Assembly: GCA_016192065.1 (NCBI GenBank)
Contig: JACPUX010000070.1
Location: 1 to 64,000 of the forward strand
Source: Betaproteobacteria bacterium
GTDB lineage: Bacteria; Pseudomonadota; Gammaproteobacteria; Burkholderiales; Casimicrobiaceae
Reading direction: 5' to 3'
Length of the DNA: 64,000 nucleotides
Every line of letters starts with the position of its first letter. Position 1 is the first letter of the stretch. Of this stretch, positions 34,491-43,289 are shown in pieces. The notes under the pieces were generated by a model, which was not told the origin of the DNA, made no database searches, and saw only the letters and a list, made by a program, of their open reading frames with translations. The position numbers and the translations under genes are program-made.

Positions 34491-35858
34491 ATGATCCGCA
34501 GCCTGCTCTCCCGACTGATTCCCGGTCGCCGTGCCCGCGAACCGCGCATCTACTCGTCCGCCCAGCATGATTTGCGCCGGGATTCGGTCAGCCGCGGCGC
34601 GGCGCAGGTGGTGGACCGCTTGCAGGAGGCAGGTTATCGGGCCTTCATCGTTGGCGGCGCGGTGCGCGATTTGTTGCTGGGGCAACGTCCCAAGGATTTC
34701 GACATCGCCACCAACGCCACACCAGAGCAGGTCAAGCCGCTGTTTCGCCGCGCCTTTATCATCGGCCGGCGCTTCCGCCTGGTGCACGTACATGTGGGGG
34801 GCGAAACCATCGAGGTCTCGACCTTCCGCGGCCCGCAGAATGGCGCCTCGGCGGACGAGCACGGCCGCATCCTTTCGGACAATGTTTTTGGCACCCAGGC
34901 GGAAGACGCCGCGCGCCGCGACTTCACCATCAACGCCTTGTATTTCGATCCGGTCACGGAGGAAATCTGGGACTATCTCGATGGCTACAAGGACATCCTC
35001 GCCCACCGCCTGAGGCTGATCGGCGGTCCGGTTACCCGCTACCGCGAAGACCCCGTGCGCATGCTGCGAGCGGTGCGCCTAGCCGCCAAGCTGGGCTGCC
35101 AGATCGAAGCCAAGACCAACGCACCGATTGCCAAGCTGGCCCCCCTCATCCAAAACGTTCCGGCGGCACGGCTATTCGAGGAAATGCAGAAACTGCTGCT
35201 GTCCGGCCACGCCACCGAAAGCCTCCAGGCCTTGCGCGCGCACGGCCTGCACCATGGCCTGCTGCCGCTGCTCGATGTAATCATGGAGCAGCCGCTGGGC
35301 AGCCGGTTTATCGACCTCGCGCTCGCCAATACCGACGCCCGGGTGCGTGAAGGCAAGCCAGTTTCGCCGGGCTTTCTGTTCGCCACCCTGCTCTGGCACG
35401 AAACCCTGGCCGCCTGGAACGCCCGCAAGCAGGCCGGTGAAAGCCCCATTTCCGCCCTGCACGAAGCCATGGACCAAGTGCTCGACAGCCAAGCCGAGAA
35501 GATCGCCATCCCCCGCCGCTTCGGCGCCGACATCAAGGAAATCTGGGGGCTGCAACCGCGCTTCGAACAAAGGAGCGGGCGCCGGCCCTTCCGCTTGCTG
35601 GAACAGCCCCGCTTTCGCGCTGGTTTCGATTTCCTGGTGCTGCGCGCGGCCTCGGGTGAAGTCCCCGAGGAACTCGGAACCTGGTGGCAGGACTTTCAGG
35701 ACGCGCATCCCGCCGAGCGCGAGCAAATGCTGGTCGCCGACGAAAGCCCGCCGAAGCGTCGGCGCCGCCGCCGCGGCCGCGGGCGCGGCGCGGGCGCAGC
35801 CCAGGAGGACGGACCAGACTCCGCCGGGGGAGGCGCAGGCGAGGGTGGCGAGCCGTGA
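34491..35858 (+). CDS. pcnB: Poly(A) polymerase I
   Basis: A 455-residue class II nucleotidyltransferase. The head domain has AFIVGGAVRDLLLGQRPKDF and DIATNATPEQVKPLF. The motif RRFRLVHV distinguishes poly(A) polymerases from CCA-adding enzymes of betaproteobacteria. The C-terminus is strongly basic (KRRRRRRGRGRGAGAAQ), suiting RNA binding. It adds A-tails that mark RNA for decay. ATG at 34491 was chosen (MIRSLLSRLIPGRR); an earlier in-frame TTG exists at 34458. The stop overlaps the folK GTG (35855-35858). Confidence 0.93.
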   Translation: MIRSLLSRLIPGRRAREPRIYSSAQHDLRRDSVSRGAAQVVDRLQEAGYRAFIVGGAVRDLLLGQRPKDFDIATNATPEQVKPLFRRAFIIGRRFRLVHVHVGGETIEVSTFRGPQNGASADEHGRILSDNVFGTQAEDAARRDFTINALYFDPVTEEIWDYLDGYKDILAHRLRLIGGPVTRYREDPVRMLRAVRLAAKLGCQIEAKTNAPIAKLAPLIQNVPAARLFEEMQKLLLSGHATESLQALRAHGLHHGLLPLLDVIMEQPLGSRFIDLALANTDARVREGKPVSPGFLFATLLWHETLAAWNARKQAGESPISALHEAMDQVLDSQAEKIAIPRRFGADIKEIWGLQPRFEQRSGRRPFRLLEQPRFRAGFDFLVLRAASGEVPEELGTWWQDFQDAHPAEREQMLVADESPPKRRRRRRGRGRGAGAAQEDGPDSAGGGAGEGGEP

Positions 35859-36382
35859 AGCGGCCGCATCGCGTCTTCATCGGTCTGGGTAGCAACCTGC
35901 ATCAACCGGCGCGGCAACTACGGCGAGCTCTGGACGAGTTGTCTGGTGTGACACGGACCCGCCTGGTCGCCGCTTCAGGTTTCTATCGCAGCGCCCCCCT
36001 GGGCTGCCCGGAGCCCCAGCCGGATTACGTGAACGCGGTGGCGGAACTCGAAACCGCCCTGCCGCCCGAGGCGCTGCTCCACGAGCTCCAGGCCATAGAA
36101 ACGCGCCACGGGCGCCGGCCGGGTTATCGCAACGCCCCGCGCGTGCTCGATCTCGATGTCCTGCTCTTCGACCAGAAACAGGTGTCCAACGCGATCCTTA
36201 CCCTGCCTCATCCGCGCATGTGCGAGCGGGCCTTCGTCTTGGCGCCGCTGGTGGAATTGCATCCCGAGCTGGTCCTTCCCGACGGCCGAAAAGCCGCCGA
36301 CTGCCTCGCCGCCCTGGGCGCCCAGCGGATCGACCGCTTGGCGCCCCAGGCCGCAGAGGCGCCCGAGTACAAAGTCGCCTGA
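35855..36382 (+). CDS. folK: HPPK, 6-hydroxymethyl-7,8-dihydropterin pyrophosphokinase
   Basis: A 175-residue folate-pathway kinase that moves pyrophosphate from ATP to hydroxymethyldihydropterin. It begins VKRPHRVFIGLGSNLHQPAR with the family GLGSN motif and has APRVLDLDVLLFD with the metal-binding Asp pair, then LPHPRMCERAFVLAPLVEL. The start is GTG at 35855, coupled by GTGA overlap to pcnB. The deoxynucleoside kinase gene follows after eight bases. The pcnB-folK-kinase-panB order is common in betaproteobacteria. Confidence 0.95.
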   Translation: MKRPHRVFIGLGSNLHQPARQLRRALDELSGVTRTRLVAASGFYRSAPLGCPEPQPDYVNAVAELETALPPEALLHELQAIETRHGRRPGYRNAPRVLDLDVLLFDQKQVSNAILTLPHPRMCERAFVLAPLVELHPELVLPDGRKAADCLAALGAQRIDRLAPQAAEAPEYKVA

Positions 36383-36390
36383 GGCTCGCC

Positions 36391-37035
36391 GTGGATCTCG
36401 ATCGCCTGCGCTTGGTGGTGGTGGAAGGCCCGATCGGCGCCGGCAAGACCAGCCTCGCGAAGCGCTTGGCCGAATATCTGGGTGCCGACCTTCTGCTCGA
36501 AGAGCCCGAGAACAATCCCTTTCTGACACGATTCTATGAAGACATGGCGCGCTATGCGCTGCCGACGCAGTTGAATTTCCTGTTTCAGCGCGTCGATCAG
36601 CTCCAGAGCCTGAGCCAGCTCGACCTGTTCCGCCGGCTCACGGTGGTGGACTACTTGCTCGACAAGGATCCGCTGTTCGCGCGACTCAACCTCTCGGACG
36701 ACGAACTGCGGCTCTACGACAAGATCTACGCCCACCTTCGCCCCTTGATCCCAGCCCCCGACCTGGTGATCTACCTTCAAGCACCGGTGTCGCAGCTCCT
36801 GGACCGGGTCAATCGGCGTGGCGTGCTTTATGAAAGAAACATCGCCGAAGGCTACTTGGCGCGCCTCAACGAGGCATATACGCGCTTTTTCCACACCTAT
36901 GACGACGCTCCCGTGCTTACGGTGAACAACGCCCACTTAAATGTGGTTGCCAAGCCTGAGCATTTTGAATTATTGTTGCGCCGCATCACGGAAATGCGGG
37001 GCGGCCGGGAGTTCTTCAGTCTCGGTGACGCATAG
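36391..37035 (+). CDS. Deoxynucleoside kinase family protein
   Basis: A 214-residue P-loop kinase. The ATP loop is EGPIGAGKTS (about residues 12-21), ENNPFLTRFYEDMARYALP gives the substrate-site Glu/Asn region, and LDRVNRRG is the LID-like basic segment. The family (deoxyadenosine/deoxyguanosine kinases) salvages deoxynucleosides. GTG at 36391 was chosen because the protein core begins within ten residues and folK ends at 36382; the sequence upstream in this frame is folK shadow. Specificity is not predicted. Confidence 0.88.
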   Translation: MDLDRLRLVVVEGPIGAGKTSLAKRLAEYLGADLLLEEPENNPFLTRFYEDMARYALPTQLNFLFQRVDQLQSLSQLDLFRRLTVVDYLLDKDPLFARLNLSDDELRLYDKIYAHLRPLIPAPDLVIYLQAPVSQLLDRVNRRGVLYERNIAEGYLARLNEAYTRFFHTYDDAPVLTVNNAHLNVVAKPEHFELLLRRITEMRGGREFFSLGDA

Positions 37036-37152
37036 CGGTTTCTTTCCCGGCGGGGGGCACGGCACTCGCGGCAACCCACGGGGTCCAAGCCGCGGCAGGC
37101 GGGGTGGCAATCGGCCGAAAGACACAGCAGTACCGACGGGGGATGAAGCATC

Positions 37153-37944
37153 ATGAGACTGAGCATCCCCGCGCTGGCCAAAAAAGCGCGGGAAGGCGAG
37201 AAGATCGCCATGTTGACCTGCTACGACGCGAGCTTCGCCGCCACCATGGAGGCCGCAGGGGTGGATGTGCTGCTCGTGGGCGACTCCCTGGGCATGGTAG
37301 TGCAAGGGCACGATTCCACGCTCCCGGTCACGCTCGAACAACTGGTTTACCACACCCGCTGCACCGCGCGTGGCAGCCAGCAGGCGCTGCTCATTGGCGA
37401 TCTGCCCTTTGGCAGCTACCAGGCAAGCGCCGAGCAGGCCTATAGAAGTTCGGCCGAGGTTATGGCCGCCGGCGCGCAAATGGTCAAGCTCGAAGGCGGC
37501 GACTGGCTGCTGCCCACCGTCGAATTCCTCACCAGGCGCGGCATCCCAGTCTGCGGCCACCTCGGTCTGCAGCCCCAGTCGGTGCATCAGCTAGGGGGCT
37601 ACCGGGTGCAAGGCAAGACCCCGGAAGCCGCGCAGCAAATGCAAAAAGACGCCCAGGCATTGGTCGACGCGGGCATCGGCCTCCTGGTGCTGGAAGCCAT
37701 TCCCGCCACTCTGGCCACCCAGCTCACCCAGGCGATTTCGGTGCCCACCATAGGCATAGGCGCCGGCCCAGGCTGTTCGGGACAAGTGCTCGTCATCCAC
37801 GACATGCTGGGCATTTACCCGGGCAAGTCGGCGCGCTTCGTGCGCAACTTCATGTTGGGCGCCAGTTCCATCCAGGGCGCCATCGAAGCCTACGTCAAGG
37901 CGGTGAAGTCGGGCGAATTCCCGGCCCCGGAACACTGCTTCTAA
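37153..37944 (+). CDS. panB: 3-methyl-2-oxobutanoate hydroxymethyltransferase
   Basis: A 263-residue enzyme making ketopantoate for pantothenate and coenzyme A. Signature blocks are [47 protein letters not shown] and [20 protein letters not shown] at 37153 follows a GGGGGATG-rich stretch (the preceding ATG at 37142 is out of frame). panC begins five bases after the stop, so the pan genes form one unit. Length and motifs are complete. Confidence 0.96.
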   Translation: MRLSIPALAKKAREGEKIAMLTCYDASFAATMEAAGVDVLLVGDSLGMVVQGHDSTLPVTLEQLVYHTRCTARGSQQALLIGDLPFGSYQASAEQAYRSSAEVMAAGAQMVKLEGGDWLLPTVEFLTRRGIPVCGHLGLQPQSVHQLGGYRVQGKTPEAAQQMQKDAQALVDAGIGLLVLEAIPATLATQLTQAISVPTIGIGAGPGCSGQVLVIHDMLGIYPGKSARFVRNFMLGASSIQGAIEAYVKAVKSGEFPAPEHCF

Positions 37945-37949
37945 GACTC

Positions 37950-38798
37950 ATGGACATCTGCCCCGACCTCGGCGCCCTGCGCGCCCGGCTGGCCAGGGCC
38001 GGGCGCATCGGGTTCGTCCCCACCATGGGCAATCTGCACGAGGGCCACCTCGCCCTGGCGCGGCAGGCGCGGGCCGAGGCCGACTGCGTGGTGGCAAGCA
38101 TCTTCGTCAATCGCCTGCAGTTCGGCCCCAACGAAGATTTCGACCGCTACCCGCGCACCTTCGCCGCCGATTGCCAAGCCTTCGAGGCCGCCGGAGTGGA
38201 CGTGATCTTCGCACCCGACGAGCCGGTGCTCTACCCCGAAGCACAAACCTACCGCGTCCAGGCGCCTTCCCTGGCCGACGAGCTTGAGGGCGCTTTCCGG
38301 CCGGGGTTCTTCGGCGGAGTTTGCACCGTGGTGCTTAAGCTCTTCAACGCCGTGCAGCCGCAATTGGCGGTCTTCGGCAAAAAAGACCGGCAGCAGCTCG
38401 AAGTCATTCGCGGCATGGTGCGGCAATTCAACCTGCCCATCGACATCGTGGCTGGCGAAACCGTCCGTGCCCCGGACGGCCTGGCGCTGTCGTCTCGGAA
38501 CGGCTATCTCTCCGCCGCCGAGCGGGCCGAGGCGGCGCGCCTCAACCGGGTGCTGCGCCAGACCGGCAAGGCGCTGCGCGCCAGCCAGGCCAATTACCCC
38601 GAAATCGAGGCTGCCGCGATGCGGGAGCTGGCTTCCGCCGGCTGGGCGCCGGACTATGTTGCAGTGCGAAAGAATGACGGTTTACAATGGCCGCCCGCCA
38701 CCGGCCCGGTGCGCGGAGAGCATTACGTCGTGCTGGGTGCCGCCCGATTGGGCAGCACCCGCTTGATCGACAATGTCGATGTTTTCGTCGAGGACTGA
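37950..38798 (+). CDS. panC: Pantothenate synthetase
   Basis: This 282-residue ligase joins pantoate and beta-alanine using ATP. The HIGH-like motif is [34 protein letters not shown] binds substrate, [19 protein letters not shown] and [15 protein letters not shown] are further family motifs. ATG at 37950 lies five bases after panB. panD, which makes the beta-alanine, follows directly, so the operon covers both branches of pantothenate synthesis. Confidence 0.96.
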   Translation: MDICPDLGALRARLARAGRIGFVPTMGNLHEGHLALARQARAEADCVVASIFVNRLQFGPNEDFDRYPRTFAADCQAFEAAGVDVIFAPDEPVLYPEAQTYRVQAPSLADELEGAFRPGFFGGVCTVVLKLFNAVQPQLAVFGKKDRQQLEVIRGMVRQFNLPIDIVAGETVRAPDGLALSSRNGYLSAAERAEAARLNRVLRQTGKALRASQANYPEIEAAAMRELASAGWAPDYVAVRKNDGLQWPPATGPVRGEHYVVLGAARLGSTRLIDNVDVFVED

Positions 38799-38802
38799 AG
38801 CC

Positions 38803-39183
38803 ATGCAGCGCACTATGCTGAAATCCAAAATCCACCGTGCCACGGTCACACATTCGGAGCTGCATTACGAAGGCTCCTGTGCGATCGACGAGAATCTGCT
38901 CGACGCCGCGGACATCCGCGAGTACCAGCAGATCGACATCTACAACGTCAACAACGGAGAGCGCTTCACGACCTACGCCATTCGCGCCGAGCGCGGCTCG
39001 GGCACCATCTCCATCAACGGTGCGGCCGCCCGCAAGGCCATGGTCGGTGACTTGGTGATCATCGCCGCCTATGCAGCCTACAGCGAATTGGAACTGGAGA
39101 AATATCAGCCCGAGCTGGTATTCGTGGACGGCCACAACCGGATCAAGGAAACACGCCAGTTCATTCCAGTGCAGGCGGCGTAG
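38803..39183 (+). CDS. panD: Aspartate 1-decarboxylase
   Basis: A 126-residue pro-enzyme that makes beta-alanine from aspartate. [20 protein letters not shown] contains the self-cleavage site; with ATG at 38803 it falls exactly at Gly24-Ser25, the position known in E. coli, which fixes the start. Ser25 becomes the pyruvoyl group. It follows panC by four bases. A 111-bp tandem repeat with strong hairpins begins right after the stop and may act in termination. Confidence 0.96.
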   Translation: MQRTMLKSKIHRATVTHSELHYEGSCAIDENLLDAADIREYQQIDIYNVNNGERFTTYAIRAERGSGTISINGAAARKAMVGDLVIIAAYAAYSELELEKYQPELVFVDGHNRIKETRQFIPVQAA

Positions 39184-39186
39184 CGC

Positions 39187-39596
39187 GCCCCCGCACGGCC
39201 GCCCGAAGGGGGCGCAAGCCAATCGCCGGAGCGGGCGCAGCCCGCGAACCGTACTCACCCCCTTCCCCAGGAAGGGGGCCGGGGGGATGGTTCGTCCACC
39301 CCCGCACGGCCGCCCGAAGGGGGCGCAAGCCAATCGCCGGAGCGGGCGCTGCCCGCGAACCGTACCCACCCCCTTCCCCAGGAAGGGGGCCGGGGGGAAG
39401 GGCCGTCCCCGCCCGCACGGCCGCCCGAAGGGGGCGCAAGCCAATCGCCGGAGCGGGCGCAGCCCGCGAACCGTACTCACCCCCTTCCCCAGGAAGGGGG
39501 CCGGGGGGATGGTTCGTCCACCCCCGCACGGCCACCCGAAGGGGGCGCAAGCCAATCCCCGCAGCGGGCGCTGCCCGCGAGAACCGAACTCAAGCG
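39187..39596. repeat. 111-bp GC-rich tandem repeat, about 3.6 copies
   Basis: Units start at about 39191, 39302, 39413 and 39524 (landmark CCGCACGGCC), exactly 111 bases apart; the last is incomplete and diverged. Units 1 and 3 share one set of variants (loop GCA, then GATGGTTCGTCCACC) and unit 2 another (loop GCT, then GAAGGGCCGTCCCC); unit 4 also has the GCT loop, so a 222-base dimer was duplicated. Each full unit contains hairpins CCCCCTTCC-CCA-GGAAGGGGG and GCGGGC-GCA/GCT-GCCCGC. The period is 37 codons and leaves frames open on both strands, but these are not credible genes. Confidence 0.93.
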
Positions 39597-40366
39597 CCGG
39601 CGTCGGAAGGTGCTGAGGGGGAAACCACACCATTGTTGTCCGACTTCACTTCTTCGCGCGCGTAGACCCTTGCGGGCTTGCGGAAGCGCACCTGACCGCC
39701 GAGAGTATGGCTTTCGTTCTCGCCCAAGATGAAGCCGACGATTCGGTCGAACAGGGCCTCATTGACCTCCTCGGGAACGAACTCGAGCTCAAAAGCGTCG
39801 AGCCGGTCGACGTTCCGGAACAGCACGGCCACCGTGCCTTCCTCCGGGTCGGCCTGAAAGCGAACGCCGCCCCGGAACTTCAGATCGAACTTGAAACGCC
39901 CGGCGACGATGCGATGGTCCGAGTCGCGCGAAAGCGCCAGATCGAAGGGAATGCGAGCGGTGTGCAGGAGCTTTTCGAGCTGATCAATTTCAAAACGCGA
40001 ATTGCGCATGAGGTCGAGCTGCTGCTCGGAACGGTAGGCGAAGGAAAAGATGTGATAGTCGTAAACCTCGCGTTCGAGCACCTGTCGCAGACGCGAATTG
40101 AAATAGAACTCTCCCAGGCGCAGCTTCTCGATCGTGAGCGCTTCCAGGACGTAGCGGCGGGGCGAAGGCGGCAGAAGGGTCTCCAGGTGCTCCTTGACCT
40201 CGTCGAAATAGGCCGGCACCGCGCGCATGGCGCGTTCCACGCGGTCGCGCCGCACCGCCAGCGCCTCCGCGCTGCCGGTTCGTTCGAGCCGGAGCTGGTC
40301 GGCCTCTTCGCGAAGCCTCGATAGCAAACTCACTTGACTTGCCCCCAACCATCGTTCATCCGGCAT
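39590..40366 (-). CDS. Conserved hypothetical protein, function not recognised
   Basis: I do not recognise this 258-residue protein. It is soluble-looking and charged, with a helical N-terminal half (LLSRLREEADQLRLE, AYFDEVKEHLETL) and a strand-rich C-terminal half (GRFKFDLKFRGGVRFQADPE, TVAVLFRNVDRLDAFELEF). No signal peptide, membrane segment or metal motif is seen. Codon pattern and length indicate a real gene. ATG at 40366 or GTG at 40333 (better placed after GGGGG) could be the start. Its 3' end touches the 111-bp repeat, which may have been inserted beside it. No operon partner is evident. Confidence 0.7.
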   Translation of the reverse strand: MPDERWLGASQVSLLSRLREEADQLRLERTGSAEALAVRRDRVERAMRAVPAYFDEVKEHLETLLPPSPRRYVLEALTIEKLRLGEFYFNSRLRQVLEREVYDYHIFSFAYRSEQQLDLMRNSRFEIDQLEKLLHTARIPFDLALSRDSDHRIVAGRFKFDLKFRGGVRFQADPEEGTVAVLFRNVDRLDAFELEFVPEEVNEALFDRIVGFILGENESHTLGGQVRFRKPARVYAREEVKSDNNGVVSPSAPSDAGA

Positions 40367-40429
40367 CGATCGCCGAAGGGGGATTATACTTGATACCGCT
40401 TTGTCCCAGGTGTCGAAGCGAAGCCGAAT

Positions 40430-41335
40430 CTAGCCGCGGCTCTTGCACGGCACCGGAGTGGGGCCATCGACGCGCCAGAGCACCAGTACATTGCCGGCGA
40501 GGCACAGCACCAAGCCCGCAGCGGCTTCCGGGTGCCAGCGGTAGCCCTCGAACAAAGTGGACATCACCAGCGCCACCATCGGCACCAGCACCCCCACATA
40601 GCCGGCACGATCAGCCCCGATACGCTGGATCAGCGTGAGGTAGCTCAGGAACGCCGCCACCGATCCAAAGACCGTGAGATACAGCAGGCTGCTGACATAG
40701 GGCAGGCTCCAGGTCATGGTCCAGGACGTACCACTGAGCATCACGTAAGCCGCCACCAGGCCTGCTCCATAGGCCATGCCATAGCCCGTGGTCACCGGCA
40801 GAGGCAGAGCCAGTGCCTTGTTTCGATAGGCGATGAGATTGCCGCCCGCCGCCACCACCGTGGAGCCCAGGGCGAGCGTTAGTCCCAGCATGGCCTCACT
40901 GCCGCGGCCGAAGTGCGCGACCTCGGGCCAGAACAACAGCAACACCCCCAGCACCCCGGCGACCGCGCCGACGAGCACCCGCGGTGCGATCGGCGTGCCG
41001 AAGAACAAGCGCATGCCAATGAGGTTGAGAAACACGATCAGCGAAAACACTACCGCCACGACCCCGGAATTGAGAAAGCGCTCCGATTCGTACACCAGCA
41101 CATAGTTGAGCCCGAACAGCATGAGCCCCAAGGCGGCGACCGAGACATGCGCGTTGAACGGGAGCTTCAAAGATAAGCGCTGCCAGCGGCACCAGGCCAG
41201 CAGCATCAGGGCGGCCAGGCCGAAGCGGTAGGCCACCGACACCGCCGGGGCAACTTCGCCCAATTGAAACTTGATGGCGAGCCAAGTCGACCCCCAAATC
41301 AGGACCGCGGCGGAATAGAGGCTGAGCGTGGACAT
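40430..41335 (-). CDS. EamA/DMT-family transporter
   Basis: A 301-residue membrane protein with about ten hydrophobic segments in two EamA halves. The first repeat has AAVLIWGSTWLAIKFQLGEV, the family 'WGS/TW' signature, and the second lies around SSLLYLTVFGSVAAFLSYLT. Substrates of the family are varied metabolites and cannot be predicted here. ATG at 41335 (MSTLSLYS) was chosen over 41377 because the extra N-terminal residues are basic and atypical. It is unrelated in close sequence to the EamA gene at 19.9 kb. Confidence 0.87.
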   Translation of the reverse strand: MSTLSLYSAAVLIWGSTWLAIKFQLGEVAPAVSVAYRFGLAALMLLAWCRWQRLSLKLPFNAHVSVAALGLMLFGLNYVLVYESERFLNSGVVAVVFSLIVFLNLIGMRLFFGTPIAPRVLVGAVAGVLGVLLLFWPEVAHFGRGSEAMLGLTLALGSTVVAAGGNLIAYRNKALALPLPVTTGYGMAYGAGLVAAYVMLSGTSWTMTWSLPYVSSLLYLTVFGSVAAFLSYLTLIQRIGADRAGYVGVLVPMVALVMSTLFEGYRWHPEAAAGLVLCLAGNVLVLWRVDGPTPVPCKSRG

Positions 41336-41686
41336 GCGGCAATGGTACGCCAGCCTCGCCCGGCGCATCAGAGCCACTGGCCCGCGACCCCCACAGACTG
41401 TGCCGGTCGCTCCGCCGGCACAGCGCTAACCCTGGCCTGCCCGCAAACCGCGACCGAGGATGCCCGCCAGGGGTGGAAGCAGTGGCAAGCACCGCTCGCC
41501 ATCGCCGAGAGGAGACGCTGGTCAAATTAGAATTTGTCCATCCGCCAAATTCCGAAATCCAGGCACTTGAACGAACTGGACGCCGGTCTTCTCCGATGTG
41601 ACGGCCGGTTCCTCATACCGATGAAAGTCGGAGCCCGGGGATCTGAATGAACCGCCCACCAGCCCGTTCCGGGGTGGCCGACCGGC
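41336..41686. other. Intergenic region between the EamA gene and the thiolase operon end
   Basis: No gene is seen. A perfect palindrome CAAATT-AG-AATTTG lies at 41523-41536, and degenerate dispersed-repeat sequence (CATACCGATGAAAGTCGGAG) lies near 41615-41640. No clear terminator follows the thiolase gene. Confidence 0.5.
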
Positions 41687-42829
41687 TCAGTACGTGCGCA
41701 AAATATGCACCGCGCAGGCCTGCGTGTCTCCCGCCTGACTGCCACCCATAATCTGCGCCAATCCTACGCGGGCATTGGGAACCTGCCGCGCGCCGGCTTC
41801 GCCACGCAACTGCGTGGCGATCTCCACCACCTGCGCGACCCCCGAAGCGCCCGGCGGATGCCCACGCGCCAATAATCCACCGCTAGGGTTGACGGGAACG
41901 CGCCCACCCAAGGCGGTCGCACCGCGCTCCGCCAATGCGCCTCCGGCACCGGGGGCGCACAGTCCCAAGCCCTCGTAATGGACGATTTCGCAGATGGTAA
42001 AGGCGTCGTGGACCTCCACCACATCGAGCCCCGCGGGGCCAGTACCAGCCAATGCGTAGGCGGCCTTGGCAGCGGCGATTTCGCACTCCCAGCGGGTGAA
42101 GTCGCGGGGGTTGTCATATTGCCCGCTGCTCAGCACCGAGGCGGCGAGAACGAGGTCGCGCGGCCCGCGGCGTTGCCGGCGCAGCACCAGAGCGGCGGCG
42201 CCGTCGCTGTTGGGGCAGCAGGAGTAGAGGGTGAGCGGGTCGGCGACCATCATTGAGTCGAGCACTTCCTGCCGCGTGAGCAGTTGGTTGAATTGAGCCA
42301 GGGGGTTGAGGCTACCGTGCCGGTGATTCTTGACCGAGATCTCGGCCATCTGCGCCGGTGTCGTGCCGAAGCGTCGCATGTGCTGCTGCGCGACCAGCGC
42401 GAAAGTCGCGGGGAAGATCTCCCCCAAACGGACCTCGGGATCCGCGGCGCCGACTTTCAAGACGCTGCCCTTGGGCATGAGCGCTTTGTCGACACCGATG
42501 ACCAGGACACAATCATGCAAACCGGCCGCGAGATCTCGCCAAGCTAAGTGCAGGGCGGTCGCCCCGGAGGCACAGGCGTTGGCGACATTGAACACTGGCA
42601 CGCCGCGAATGCCGAGCTCCCAGCCGATTGCTTGGCCCGGCGCGCCTTCACCCTGCAGCAGCAGGGAAAGTGCGCTGCCACAATACACCGCGCCGATTTC
42701 CGCCGGTTCACTGGCGGCATCGGTCAGGGCATCCAGCCCAGCCACGCGGCCCAAAGCTCGCAGACTGGTCTGCGGATGTCTTCCGAAGGAGGTCATGCCC
42801 ACCCCCGCCACCCACACCGCATCGGTCAT
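41687..42829 (-). CDS. Thiolase-family acyl-CoA acyltransferase (SCP2-type)
   Basis: A 380-residue thiolase-fold enzyme. The nucleophile is in VANACASGATALHLA, with VVEVHDAFTICE and LARGHPPGASGVAQVVEI supplying the two His sites. This group (lipid-transfer/SCP2 thiolases) cleaves or forms beta-ketoacyl-CoA and usually works with a DUF35 partner; that partner is encoded directly upstream with an ATGA overlap (42826-42829). It is the last gene of the TetR-Liv operon and would release acetyl- or propionyl-CoA from the unknown substrate. Confidence 0.88.
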   Translation of the reverse strand: MTDAVWVAGVGMTSFGRHPQTSLRALGRVAGLDALTDAASEPAEIGAVYCGSALSLLLQGEGAPGQAIGWELGIRGVPVFNVANACASGATALHLAWRDLAAGLHDCVLVIGVDKALMPKGSVLKVGAADPEVRLGEIFPATFALVAQQHMRRFGTTPAQMAEISVKNHRHGSLNPLAQFNQLLTRQEVLDSMMVADPLTLYSCCPNSDGAAALVLRRQRRGPRDLVLAASVLSSGQYDNPRDFTRWECEIAAAKAAYALAGTGPAGLDVVEVHDAFTICEIVHYEGLGLCAPGAGGALAERGATALGGRVPVNPSGGLLARGHPPGASGVAQVVEIATQLRGEAGARQVPNARVGLAQIMGGSQAGDTQACAVHILRTY

Positions 42830-43245
42830 GCTACCACCTTGCGAAATACGTGAATCAACAGTTCGCCCTGGCCGTCGCAGTGCAGGTTCTCGAAGGCCAG
42901 TTCCACCGGATCGCCAGGCTGAAAAGATTCCGGCGTACCGCCCGAAAACCGGGTGAACACCAAGAGGCCGTCGAGTTCCACATAGCCGTAGGCGTAGGGC
43001 GGCTCATGCCCCAGGGCGGAGCGCACGCGAATCACCGTGCTGGCATGGACCGTTCCCGTTCTAGCCAGGGCGATCCGCTGCATGCCCGCGACGATGCCGC
43101 AGTGCGCGCATACCGTGCGCTGGGGGAAGTAGCGGCGGCCGCAACTGGTGCAGTGCGAGGCGAGCATGGCCCCGCCGTCGGCATCAAAAAGCGCGGCGCC
43201 GTCGGCGGCGAGCAGCGGTTTGGGCTCGTTTGGTTTGCGGCTCAT
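42826..43245 (-). CDS. Zn-ribbon/OB-fold (DUF35) thiolase partner
   Basis: A 139-residue protein with a zinc ribbon, CTSCGRRYFPQRTVCAHCG (two CxxC pairs), then an OB-fold (TGTVHASTVIRVR, YGYVELDGLLVFTRFSGG). DUF35 proteins bind acyl-CoA and form complexes with SCP2-type thiolases, for example in steroid side-chain removal. The four-base overlap with the thiolase gene supports a complex here. Start ATG at 43245. The SDR gene lies 44 bases upstream. Confidence 0.9.
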   Translation of the reverse strand: MSRKPNEPKPLLAADGAALFDADGGAMLASHCTSCGRRYFPQRTVCAHCGIVAGMQRIALARTGTVHASTVIRVRSALGHEPPYAYGYVELDGLLVFTRFSGGTPESFQPGDPVELAFENLHCDGQGELLIHVFRKVVA

Positions 43246-43289
43246 ATCCAGGGCATCGATTGTTGGCGGGAAGGGGCGAGCGAGGTCGG

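Noticed and set aside
39187..39596. CRISPR array or integron attC sites
   Set aside because: The units are 111 bp without variable spacers, and no integrase gene or attC core pattern is seen.
39071..39616. Open frames on both strands through the 111-bp repeat that look like repeat proteins
   Set aside because: The period is a multiple of three, so any frame without a stop in one unit stays open. The translations are Arg/Pro/Gly-rich and arise in both directions.
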